DNA from: DASQVO01 sp035640715
GTDB taxonomy: Bacteria; Actinomycetota; Actinomycetes; Streptosporangiales; Streptosporangiaceae
Direction of reading: 5' to 3'
Length of the DNA stretch: 17,361 bases
Assembly: GCA_035640715.1 (NCBI GenBank)
Contig: DASQVO010000008.1
Span: forward strand, 1 to 17,361
This document shows, in pieces, positions 1 through 5,908 of the stretch. Every line of letters begins with the position of its first letter. The stretch's first letter is position 1. Position numbers and translations under genes: made by a program. Below the pieces are notes generated by a model. It saw only the letters and a program-made list of their open reading frames with translations, was not told the origin of the DNA and searched no databases.

Positions 1-62
1 ACTCCGGCGACGTGAGCCATCCGCCGCAGTGATGCGCGCCACGCAACCACTCCCGGGCATGA

Positions 63-320
63 TCATGCGCAACGGTCCGCTTCGCGTCATCGGGCCCAAG
101 CCTGGACACGCTTGCGTGTTCGGCAGTCCAGTCGGCCACCGACCGCACTTTGCGGCAGGTCCACGCAATGCTCGCGTCCGGCGGGTTGTTCGCCGTGGTG
201 GAGCTGGCGGGCTTCCCGCGGTTCCTGCCCGAAGACGCGCCGCAAGACCGGCCTGGCCTTGAAGAGCGCTGTCACGCTGCACTCGCAGACGAGCACCGCA
301 GGAGCCCGACGGCGATCTGA
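63..320 (+). pseudogene. C-terminal remnant of a class I SAM-dependent methyltransferase-like gene
   Basis: Read in the frame that ends with TGA at 318-320, this stretch gives a protein-like segment. It contains LRQVHAMLASGGLFAVVEL, then GFPRFLPED, then RPGLEERCHAAL. This resembles the segment of class I methyltransferases where a 'conducting final methylation step in a biosynthesis' fold ends strand 5 (LxPGGxxAVVE) and continues into the helical cap. The frame has stops at 30-32 and 60-62 and no convincing start or SAM-binding glycine loop, and it ends earlier than the family normally would. I infer a truncated, non-functional remnant. The family call rests on recalled resemblance only; a fortuitous open frame is the alternative. 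Confidence 0.4.
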
Positions 321-423
321 CCTTGCCTGACCCACAGCGCGGCTTGGGCACGTATTGGGGCACAGCCAGCCGCACACGCTCACCGGAAGCCGCACATAAC
401 CGCATACCTGAGACCAGCAAGAG

Positions 424-463
424 AACGGCCCCTGACCGACGTAATCCCTGGTCAGGGGCCGTT
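424..463. terminator. Strong 14-bp perfect hairpin next to the tRNA-Ser fragment
   Basis: The arm AACGGCCCCTGACC (424-437) is exactly complementary to GGTCAGGGGCCGTT (450-463), with a 12-nt loop. A short T run (462-465) follows on the plus strand. On the minus strand the hairpin lies 14 nt beyond the 3' end of the tRNA-Ser fragment, which is where a tRNA transcription terminator would sit. It may act in either direction. Confidence 0.65.
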
Positions 464-476
464 TTCGCTGATAACG

Positions 477-536
477 CGGAGGGCGTGGGATTCGAACCCA
501 CGATGACGCTCACGCGCCATAGCGGTTTTCAAGACC
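477..536 (-). tRNA. Partial tRNA-Ser(TGA), 3' half only (attachment-site-like scar)
   Basis: On the minus strand this reads as the 3' half of a serine tRNA. The anticodon loop CTTGAAA (527-533, anticodon TGA) is followed by the stem strand ACCGC, a long variable arm, a T arm with stem GTGGG/CCCAC around the TTCGAAT-type loop (485-501), and the acceptor strand GCCCTCC with discriminator G (484-477). No CCA is encoded. The matching 5' acceptor strand (GGAGGGC) and a D arm are missing from the next 100 bases. The 5' side of the anticodon stem already carries one mismatch (GGGGT against ACCGC). A functional tRNA is therefore not encoded here. A tRNA 3' half that breaks in the anticodon stem-loop is the usual product of tyrosine-integrase recombination at a tRNA gene. 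Confidence 0.7.
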
Positions 537-704
537 CCGCCGCTAACGCCGCGACCTGCGCAAACGACATGCCATGGACCGGCAACACGTTGTGGCCACG
601 ATCAAGAGCCAGCGGCGCCGTGTCGCACCTGCTCCCCGTAACGCCTGGGAGCGCCCCGGCGTTCTGGAGAACAGGCACGGCACATACCACACCGTCCTCC
701 AAGC

Positions 705-711
705 GAAGGAG
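705..711 (+). promoter_or_regulatory. Ribosome binding site deciding a TTG start
   Basis: GAAGGAG ends 5 nt before the TTG at 717-719. This good Shine-Dalgarno supports TTG as the start of the secreted protein gene, although no ATG or GTG is available there. Confidence 0.7.
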
Positions 712-716
712 TTTCA

Positions 717-1382
717 TTGAACATTGTCCGACGAGCCCTTGCAACAGTTGCAACCGGTAGCACCGCTCTGGCGGGAGTGGCCGTGATCGGCGTGACCGCC
801 GCCCAGGCCGCCACAGTCGCCCCCACCTCGCTGTCGATCACCGCACCGCACCAGGTCACTTACGGGCAGCCTGCGAAGGTAACTGGCGATCTCACCAACA
901 CCGTCACCCACAAGGGGCTCAGCGGCCTGACTGTGCTGCTGCGGGAGCGGCGCCTGGGCACAACCAAGTGGACAGTGGTGGGTACCGCTACCACCTCCCC
1001 CACCGGCAGCGTCAGCCTCAGTACTTCCCCGTTGAAGCTGACCGAGCAGGTGCAACTGGTCCACCCGAAGACCGCCACCACGCAAGCCACGACCAGCGCG
1101 GTAAGCACCATCAAGGTCGCCTACGCGGTTAGTGCAGGGCTCACCAAGGACAGCATCACCGTAACCGTGGCGCCGAGTGCCGCCGGCCAGACCGTGCAAC
1201 TGCAGAAGCTGGGCAAGGTGGGCTGGGCCACCGTGCAGACCGGCAAGCTGGGTGCTGGCTCCTCCACCACGTTCACGATCAAGCCGCCCAAGGTGAAGGG
1301 CAGCTACAGCTACCGGGTCGTGAAGCCCGCGTCGAGCGGCTTCCTGAAGGGCGCCAGCGCAACGCTGATCCTGGTTGTCTGA
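717..1382 (+). CDS. Secreted Ig-like (beta-sandwich) hypothetical protein
   Basis: This gene encodes a 221-residue protein with a classical Sec signal peptide: basic MNIVRRAL, then a hydrophobic stretch at about 9-28, then a likely AxA cleavage near residue 31 (AAQA|ATV). The mature part is rich in T, S, V and K, with alternating short hydrophobic strands and motifs such as 'VTYGQPAKVTGDL'. This pattern is typical of bacterial Ig-like or MSCRAMM-type repeat domains. There appear to be two domains, at about 35-125 and 130-221. There is no LPXTG motif, lipobox or C-terminal TM, so free secretion or loose wall association is inferred. The start is TTG with a strong GAAGGAG site. No enzymatic motif is visible and the function is unknown. 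Confidence 0.8.
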   Translation: MNIVRRALATVATGSTALAGVAVIGVTAAQAATVAPTSLSITAPHQVTYGQPAKVTGDLTNTVTHKGLSGLTVLLRERRLGTTKWTVVGTATTSPTGSVSLSTSPLKLTEQVQLVHPKTATTQATTSAVSTIKVAYAVSAGLTKDSITVTVAPSAAGQTVQLQKLGKVGWATVQTGKLGAGSSTTFTIKPPKVKGSYSYRVVKPASSGFLKGASATLILVV

Positions 1383-1432
1383 CCCAGCGTCATGACGTTC
1401 TGAGCCCGGGCTGGAAGGAGCGCCGCCTTCAC

Positions 1433-1468
1433 CACGATCGTGACTATCTTCGGTGTGATCCCGATCAC
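1433..1468. promoter_or_regulatory. Two adjacent palindromes in the leader of the sigma-factor operon
   Basis: CACGATCGTG (1433-1442) is a perfect 10-bp palindrome. Twelve bases on, GTGATC-CC-GATCAC (1455-1468) is a perfect 6+2+6 inverted repeat. Both contain a GATC core and share the half-site (C/G)GATC(A/G). They lie between the secreted-protein gene and the sigma gene, about 170 bp upstream of the preferred sigma start, so they are candidate operator sites. No binding protein is known to me. A longer inverted repeat (CCCGGGCTGG 1405-1414, CCAGCCCGGG 1499-1508) brackets them. Confidence 0.4.
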
Positions 1469-1637
1469 TCGCAGGTCATGATCAGGAGTCGGCGCCCCCC
1501 AGCCCGGGTCTTGTGCTTCTGGTGAGTATGAGAGGCAAGTGCCAGGGGATTGTTTCCACTTACTTTCCGGAATCATCGGGTCTGAACATCGTCAAATCCG
1601 CTGCGGGCGACCAGAACCGTTGCCGATACTCGCCTAT

Positions 1638-2192
1638 GTGATCGGCGAAGAGTTCGCGGCCGTGCTCGCCGCCGCACAGGATGGCAGTGAGGCTGCCTTC
1701 GCTGTGCTGTGGCGTGATGTCAACCCGGTCTTGCTGCGCTACCTGCGGGCAACCGCACCGGCCGCCGCCGAGGACATCGCGGCGGAGACCTGGGTGCAGG
1801 TGGTCCGGGGCCTACCGGGCTTCCGCGGGGACGAACAGGCCTGGCGGGCGTGGCTGTTCACGACCGCGCGCCGGCGTGCGGCAGACGAAAGCCGCCGTCG
1901 TTCCCGCCACCCGGTGACGTCGCTCGCTGAAGTGCCAGGGGCCCAAGAGCCGAGAACGGAGGATGCCGCCGGGCTGGCGATGGAGAATCTCGCCACCGCG
2001 GCGGCAATCGCAGCGGTTTCGGCACTGCCACCCCTGCAGGCGGAGGTGATCTTGCTGCGGGTCCTGGCCGGGCTGGACACCGAGGCCGTGGCCCGGATAG
2101 TTGGCCGAAGCCCGGGCGCGGTACGCGTTGCTGCCCACCGCGGCCTGCGGCGGCTTGCCCAGACCCTGGCTAAGACGGGTGTAACGCTATGA
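1638..2192 (+). CDS. ECF-type RNA polymerase sigma factor (sigma-70 family)
   Basis: The product is about 184 residues from GTG 1638. It shows a sigma region 2 with the signature AEDIAAETWVQVVRGL, then FRGDEQAWRAWLFTTARRRA (core binding and -10 recognition). After a variable linker comes a sigma region 4 with LPPLQAEVILLRVLAGL and the helix-turn-helix VARIVGRSPGAVRVAAHRGL. No region 1.1 or 3 is present, as expected for group IV (ECF) sigma factors. An upstream in-frame extension to 1539 has poor codon bias and no homology-like sequence. GTG 1638 or TTG 1620 are the better starts, and neither has a strong Shine-Dalgarno. The stop overlaps the ATG of the next gene (ATGA), indicating translational coupling with a membrane partner that may act as its sensor or anti-sigma. 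Confidence 0.85.
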   Translation: MIGEEFAAVLAAAQDGSEAAFAVLWRDVNPVLLRYLRATAPAAAEDIAAETWVQVVRGLPGFRGDEQAWRAWLFTTARRRAADESRRRSRHPVTSLAEVPGAQEPRTEDAAGLAMENLATAAAIAAVSALPPLQAEVILLRVLAGLDTEAVARIVGRSPGAVRVAAHRGLRRLAQTLAKTGVTL

Positions 2193-3007
2193 CTGGCGGT
2201 GGCGTTTCGGACGGTGACATGCCGATCTTCCTGTGGCCAGCGCGAGGCGACGTTCCCCCCGTCGGGGACCCCGCCTACGACGCCCTGCTCGCAGGGAACC
2301 TCCTGCCCGAGGACACATCCGAAGGGCTGCGTCCAGCGGCGGAGGCCATCGCCGCGCTCAACGCAGCGCCGGTGATCAGCGAGCTGGCGGCCGAGGCGAG
2401 TGCCCGGACAGCGTTCAGCACCGCGGGCAGGTCTAGTGAGCCCGCCCGCTCACGCCGCAGGAGACACCCCTTGCTCGCTTCGCTGCACAGCGCCAAACTC
2501 GCCGCCGCCGCCGCAGCCGCCACGGTTACCCTCGGCGGTGCCGCCGCCGCGGCGTACGCCGGCGCCCTGCCAGCACCAGCGCAGAAATTCGCGCATGACA
2601 CCCTCGGCGCACCCTCGGCACTCCCGGCCACGCAGCCAACCCGGCCGGCGACCCCCGTGGGACCGGACGCGACAGGTCATGCCGCATACGGTCTGTGCAC
2701 CGCATATGCGCACCTGAAGGCACACGGCAACGCTACGCAGAAGGCAGTGGCCTTCCGTAACCTGGCCACTGCAGCGGGCGGGGCAGCCAACGTGACGGCG
2801 TACTGCGCGAAGGCAGCCCACCCCGGAACGACCCCATCCGGCAAGCCGACCACCCACCACACCGGCAAGCCGACCACGCTGCCCTCACAGATCCCGGCCA
2901 CCCACCACACCGGCAAGCCGGCCACCCACCACACTGGCAAGCCGACCACATTGCCTTCACAGGTCCCGGCCGCCCACCCTGCCGACAGGCCGACCGCCAC
3001 CCCCTAA
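2189..3007 (+). CDS. Single-pass membrane protein with His/Thr/Pro repeat tail, putative sigma-factor partner
   Basis: This 272-residue protein starts at an ATG that overlaps the sigma stop. Residues 1-90 form a probable cytosolic segment that begins with acidic/Pro residues and ends in a basic cluster (ARSRRRR). Residues about 101-126 are an Ala-rich membrane helix. The outer part has two cysteines (C170, C206) around an 'LCTAYAHLKAHG ... AYCA' module that could form a disulfide. The tail (about 213-265) repeats HHTGKPTT/ATHHTGKP units. The organisation of sigma gene plus coupled single-TM protein is that of sigma/anti-sigma pairs, but no canonical anti-sigma (ZAS) HxxxCxxC motif is present in the N-terminus. 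The regulatory role is therefore inferred from context only. Confidence 0.75.
   Translation: MTGGGVSDGDMPIFLWPARGDVPPVGDPAYDALLAGNLLPEDTSEGLRPAAEAIAALNAAPVISELAAEASARTAFSTAGRSSEPARSRRRRHPLLASLHSAKLAAAAAAATVTLGGAAAAAYAGALPAPAQKFAHDTLGAPSALPATQPTRPATPVGPDATGHAAYGLCTAYAHLKAHGNATQKAVAFRNLATAAGGAANVTAYCAKAAHPGTTPSGKPTTHHTGKPTTLPSQIPATHHTGKPATHHTGKPTTLPSQVPAAHPADRPTATP
2841..2960 (+). repeat. In-gene tandem repeats encoding HHTGKP(T/A)T units
   Basis: The unit CCACCACAC(C/T)GGCAAGCC recurs three times within this stretch. A longer unit running from GGCAAGCCGACCAC through a TTGCC/CTGCC(T)TCACAG motif occurs twice. The copies are nearly identical at DNA level, so recent slippage or recombination-driven expansion is likely. 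They encode the extracytoplasmic tail of the sigma partner protein. Confidence 0.75.
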
Positions 3008-3042
3008 CCTCAGCCTCACAGACCCGCTGCGGCCACCCGAAT

Positions 3043-3084
3043 GCGGCGGCCCGGTCTCTCTCCCCCCGGAGACCGGGCCGCCGC
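3043..3084 (+). terminator. Strong rho-independent-like terminator after the sigma operon
   Basis: GCGGCGGCCCGGTCTC (3043-3058) is perfectly complementary to GAGACCGGGCCGCCGC (3069-3084) around a 10-nt C-rich loop, with a short GCTTTA after it. It lies 36 bp past the operon stop. The minus-strand oxidase pseudogene converges on it, so it may serve both. Confidence 0.8.
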
Positions 3085-3133
3085 GCTTTACCAAGGACTC
3101 GGCCGCGTGGACCCGTCCCGCTCAACGAGTCAG

Positions 3134-3861
3134 TCAGGCCGCGAGGAAACGGGCCGGGTTCAGGTGATCGTTGGGAAGGGTGGTCTTGCCGTGCCTGACG
3201 AGGTCGGCCGCGATCTGGCCGAATGCGGGTGCCATCTTGAAGCCGTGGCCGGAGAACCCGCCGAGCAGCCAGATGTTCTTGGCACCGGGAAGCGCGCCGA
3301 CAAGGGCGTGCTTGTCGGTGGTGTAGGCGTCCATGTGCGCCGACACCCGGATCGGCTGTGGCAGGAGGCCGGGGAAGCAAGCCGCCACCGCCTCGTTGAC
3401 CGTGGCGAGGTCCTCAGGCGCCACGTTGTGATCAAGGTCATCGGCGTCGCCGAGGTCGGCGTACGTGTCGGCCAGCGGTGCTGGGGGTAGCGGCTCTTCG
3501 CCTCGCGCCCGTCGAGGAGCTCATGCGGCAGGTCGTGGGCGGTGGCGCTGGCCAGCACGGACCGGACCAGGTCGCCATCCGGAAGGCCGATCATCAGACC
3601 GCCGTTCAAGACGAGCACGCTCCGGCCCGTCTCGGCCTCCAGTTCCCGCCACTGGTCCTGGGCGGTGAGCAGGAGCGGCACGTACTCCGCGCCCTCGTGG
3701 TAGGCGGTGCGGAAGATGCGCGTCTCGCCGCCCGCCCCCGAGCGGTCATGGCCGGGTGCGAACTGTTCGAACCCGATGACGGAGGCGCCGCGGCGGGCCA
3801 GCTGCCAGCAGGTCATGCTGCCCATCGTGCCAACTCCGACGACCGCGACGTCGGCGTCCAT
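3134..3861 (-). pseudogene. Sarcosine/N-methyl-tryptophan oxidase-like FAD oxidoreductase, internally deleted and frameshifted
   Basis: The start (ATG at 3861, with GAAAGGA upstream) opens a clear FAD Rossmann fold: DVAVVGVGTMGSMTCWQLA (GxGxxG), the FE at the end of strand 2, and then SGAGGETRIFRTAYHEG typical of the MSOX/MTOX family. After SRYPQHR (near 3470-3482) the frame shifts. The family C-terminus continues in another frame as ADTYADLGDADDLDHNVAPEDL (written here as its key parts ADTYADLG and APEDL), MDAYTTDKHALVG and the flavin-site signature GFSGHGFKMAPAFG. Total length is 728 bp, while the family needs roughly 1,150 bp, so about 130-150 internal residues are missing. The Cys that carries covalent FAD in classical members (C-x-Y-T) is Asp here (MDAYT). 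It probably once oxidised a secondary amine or N-methyl amino acid. Confidence 0.85.
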
Positions 3862-3906
3862 GATCGATCCTTTCCCTGGGTCCAGTACGGGTAGGCAGTC
3901 CGATCC

Positions 3907-4142
3907 TCAGGCGTCGCCAACGGCGGAGACGGGGACGGCCGGCGTGGCCAGATCTCCGCTACCGGCCTCGGCGAGGTTCAGGTCCCGGGTGTCGGGGGCC
4001 CAGGCGACGGAGACGATGACGCCGATCAGGATCACTCCCGTGCCGATGAGCATGATCGCTTGCGTCCCGAGGTGGTCGATGCTCATCGGTAGCAGAAACG
4101 TGCCCACCGCCGCGCCGACCCGGCTCATCGCGGCGGCGATCC
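3907..4142 (-). pseudogene. C-terminal fragment of an MFS transporter
   Basis: The frame ending at TGA 3907-3909 gives GIAAAMSRVGAAVGTFLLP, then a transmembrane helix (about 20 residues with MLIGTGVILIGVIVSVAW), then APDTRDLNLAEA. This matches the last two helices and cytosolic tail of metabolite:proton symporter/sugar-porter-like MFS proteins. The preceding ten or so helices are gone, and at about 4140-4150 the sequence passes directly into the oppositely oriented LysR fragment. Its position just upstream of, and co-directional with, the oxidase pseudogene suggests a former uptake-plus-oxidation operon. Confidence 0.75.
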
Positions 4143-4147
4143 CCGAT

Positions 4148-4579
4148 GTCGAAATAACTCCGATCCTTCACGAGCCGCTCATGGCGGCGCTCCCGGCCGC
4201 CCACTCTCTTGCGGAACAGCAACGTGTGCCCCTCGCCCGGCTTGCGGGCGAGGTCTTCGTGATGTTCCCTCGCAACGCCGCCCCGGACGCCTTCGACGCC
4301 ATCACCTCGGCGTGCGCCGCAGACGGGTTCAGCCCCGACATCGCCCTTGAAGCGACCAACGACCACGCCCTCGTCTCGATGGTCGCCTGTGGTCTGGGCA
4401 TCTCGATTGTGCCCGGATGCACCTCGAACATGACCCTGCCCGGCATCGTCCACCGGCCCCTGGCCGAGCCGGCACCCAAGACGGTCATGGCGATTGCGCT
4501 TCCGGCGGTCGACCCAATCGCCCAGGCGCTTCAGATGCTCCGCCTCGCGCAGGACCTGTACTCCGGCTCTCTCCCGTGA
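4148..4579 (+). pseudogene. C-terminal fragment of a LysR-family transcriptional regulator
   Basis: The frame from DVEITPILHEPLMAALPAAH to the stop at 4577-4579 reads as the second half of a LysR substrate-binding domain. It has the 'HEPLMAALPAAHSLA' turn, 'LALEATNDHALVSMVACGLG' equivalents (ALEATNDHALVSMVACGLG), the 'GISIVPG' motif and a typical C-terminal helix. The N-terminal winged HTH and the first half of the effector domain (about 160 residues) are absent, because the sequence joins the MFS stump at 4140-4150. With no start codon or RBS before the homology, it cannot be a functional regulator. Confidence 0.8.
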
Positions 4580-4849
4580 TCGGTAACGATGCGGCACTGT
4601 GGGGGCATGCCGAGCACGCCCGTTTTTGCTGCCGAATTTCGCTTGATTGGATCAAGGGCGGCCCGACTTAGCACGCGGTCGCCGTTGCGGCTCCACAGCG
4701 CCGCCGCCCGACGGCAGACGCCCAAACCTGCTCCCTCCGCCGTTCAGGCCTCCGGCTGCATCACAGGACGACAGCTCGGCGGAGTTACTACTAACTACCT
4801 GCCTCCGGCGGGGATCTCTGGCTCGGGGACGGTTGGTGTGGAAGCCAGG
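4580..4849. other. Non-coding stretch, no recognised feature
   Basis: Open frames here are short and low in codon bias on both strands. The local composition is less GC-rich around 4617-4660 (TTTTTGCTGCCGAATTTCGC region) than in the flanks. I see no RNA gene, convincing promoter or repeat. Confidence 0.4.
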
Positions 4850-5026
4850 TCATCCCCTACGCCGACGTCCCAGGCAGAGCCAAGCAGACCAGGTTCTGGC
4901 ACCGCGGGCCGCAGAGAGAGCTTCAGGGTGGCGCTGGAAGGGCAGATCCGCTGCCTGGCGTCCGAGGACTTCAAGGCCCTCCAGGCGGCGGCCGAAGGCC
5001 GGACCCCGCAGTGGCGGGGACGTTAG
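4850..5026 (+). pseudogene. Decayed coding fragment of unknown family, frameshifted
   Basis: Two adjoining frames look protein-like. One gives VIPYADVPGRAKQTRFW (about 4851-4901). The other gives FRVALEGQIRCLASEDFKAL and then QAAAEGRTPQWRGR, ending at TAG 5024-5026, with strongly GC-rich third positions. Neither has a start. The simplest reading is the end of one gene with a small indel between the two parts near 4900-4920. I do not recognise the family. Confidence 0.3.
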
Positions 5027-5107
5027 GCGGGGACGAACCCCGGACGAACCCGGGGCCCGCGTGCGGGGCAGTCGCCTCGTGCGGCCCGCCGGGTCAGCCG
5101 TGGTGAC

Positions 5108-5695
5108 TCAGCGCAGGACCGGCTCGCGGTGCGGCTGCGCGGCGGCCGCGGGTGGTGACGGCTGCGCCCGCCACACCCACTTCTTGTAGGCCACGTAGCG
5201 GAACACAGTGGCCAGCCCGATGCCGATGACCAGGAAGATATTGTAGGAAAGTTTGCCGTGCAGGCGCAGCACGTAGGTGCTGAACCCGAGGCAGGCGAGC
5301 TGGATCGCCAGCCCGAGGCCGTTCAGGACGAAGAACAGGACGCCCTCGCGGCTCACGGTGGTGCGCTGGCGGTGCCGGAATGTCCAGTAGCGGTTGCCTA
5401 GGTAGGAGACGACCGTGGACACCACGGTGGCGATCACGTTCGAGGTGAGCGGGCCCATGCCCGCCTGGAAGTGCAGCAAGTTGGTGCCGATATCGGCGGC
5501 CAGGACGGCCAGGCCGCCGATGATGCCGAACTTGGCCAGCTCATGAACAAGCTGCCGGGATCTGCCGCCCGCAAGGTGGGCCAGTCCCACCTGCTGGAGC
5601 AGACTGGTAGGACGCCGGTGAGCTGACGCCTGGCGGGCCTGCCTGCCGGGCCTCACCGCCTCCGCCGACCCGGCCTGCTTCCTGTGCGAGCTCAC
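5108..5695 (-). CDS. GtrA-family polytopic membrane protein
   Basis: From GTG 5695 this is 195 residues. It has four hydrophobic segments (about 53-76, 82-101, 117-142 and 149-171) and the family landmarks 'FGIIGGLA', 'NRYWTFRHR' after TM2 and 'FRYVAYKKWVW' after TM4. GtrA proteins are thought to help flip or present polyprenyl-linked sugars for cell-surface glycosylation. The first 50 residues are basic and low in complexity, which is longer than usual for the family. Alternative starts are TTG 5764 (inside the 19-bp repeats) and GTG 5590, which gives 160 residues. None has a strong Shine-Dalgarno. No glycosyltransferase partner is adjacent. Confidence 0.85.
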   Translation of the reverse strand: MSSHRKQAGSAEAVRPGRQARQASAHRRPTSLLQQVGLAHLAGGRSRQLVHELAKFGIIGGLAVLAADIGTNLLHFQAGMGPLTSNVIATVVSTVVSYLGNRYWTFRHRQRTTVSREGVLFFVLNGLGLAIQLACLGFSTYVLRLHGKLSYNIFLVIGIGLATVFRYVAYKKWVWRAQPSPPAAAAQPHREPVLR

Positions 5696-5731
5696 GGGGC
5701 TGAGGGTAGGCGCGCCGAGCCGCTCAGATGG

Positions 5732-5788
5732 GCCGAATGCTACAGAAGCAGCCGAATGCCACAAGAGCAGCCGAATGCCACAAGAGCA
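5732..5788. repeat. Three tandem 19-bp repeats upstream of the GtrA gene
   Basis: Units at 5732-5750, 5751-5769 and 5770-5788. The last two are identical (GCCGAATGCCACAAGAGCA). The first differs at three positions. They sit 36-93 bp upstream of the preferred GtrA start, in its promoter region. The period of about 1.8 helical turns would place units on nearly the same DNA face. A regulator-binding array or a slippage-prone tract are both possible. Confidence 0.8.
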
Positions 5789-5908
5789 GCGGTGGCTGCG
5801 CGCGGGCAGGATGACCGTCAGGCAGGTGGTGGCGGAGCCGAGCGTGCCGTGGCTGGCGGTGACCGGGCCTGGCTGGCCATGGCCCGCTCGCCATCAGGGA
5901 CTGACGTC

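Noticed and set aside
1539..1637. N-terminal extension of the sigma factor from the upstream ATG
   Set aside because: The extra 33 residues have poor codon bias and do not resemble sigma sequences. GTG 1638 or TTG 1620 fit the family better.
5732..5788. CRISPR-like repeats
   Set aside because: The units are directly abutting with no spacers.
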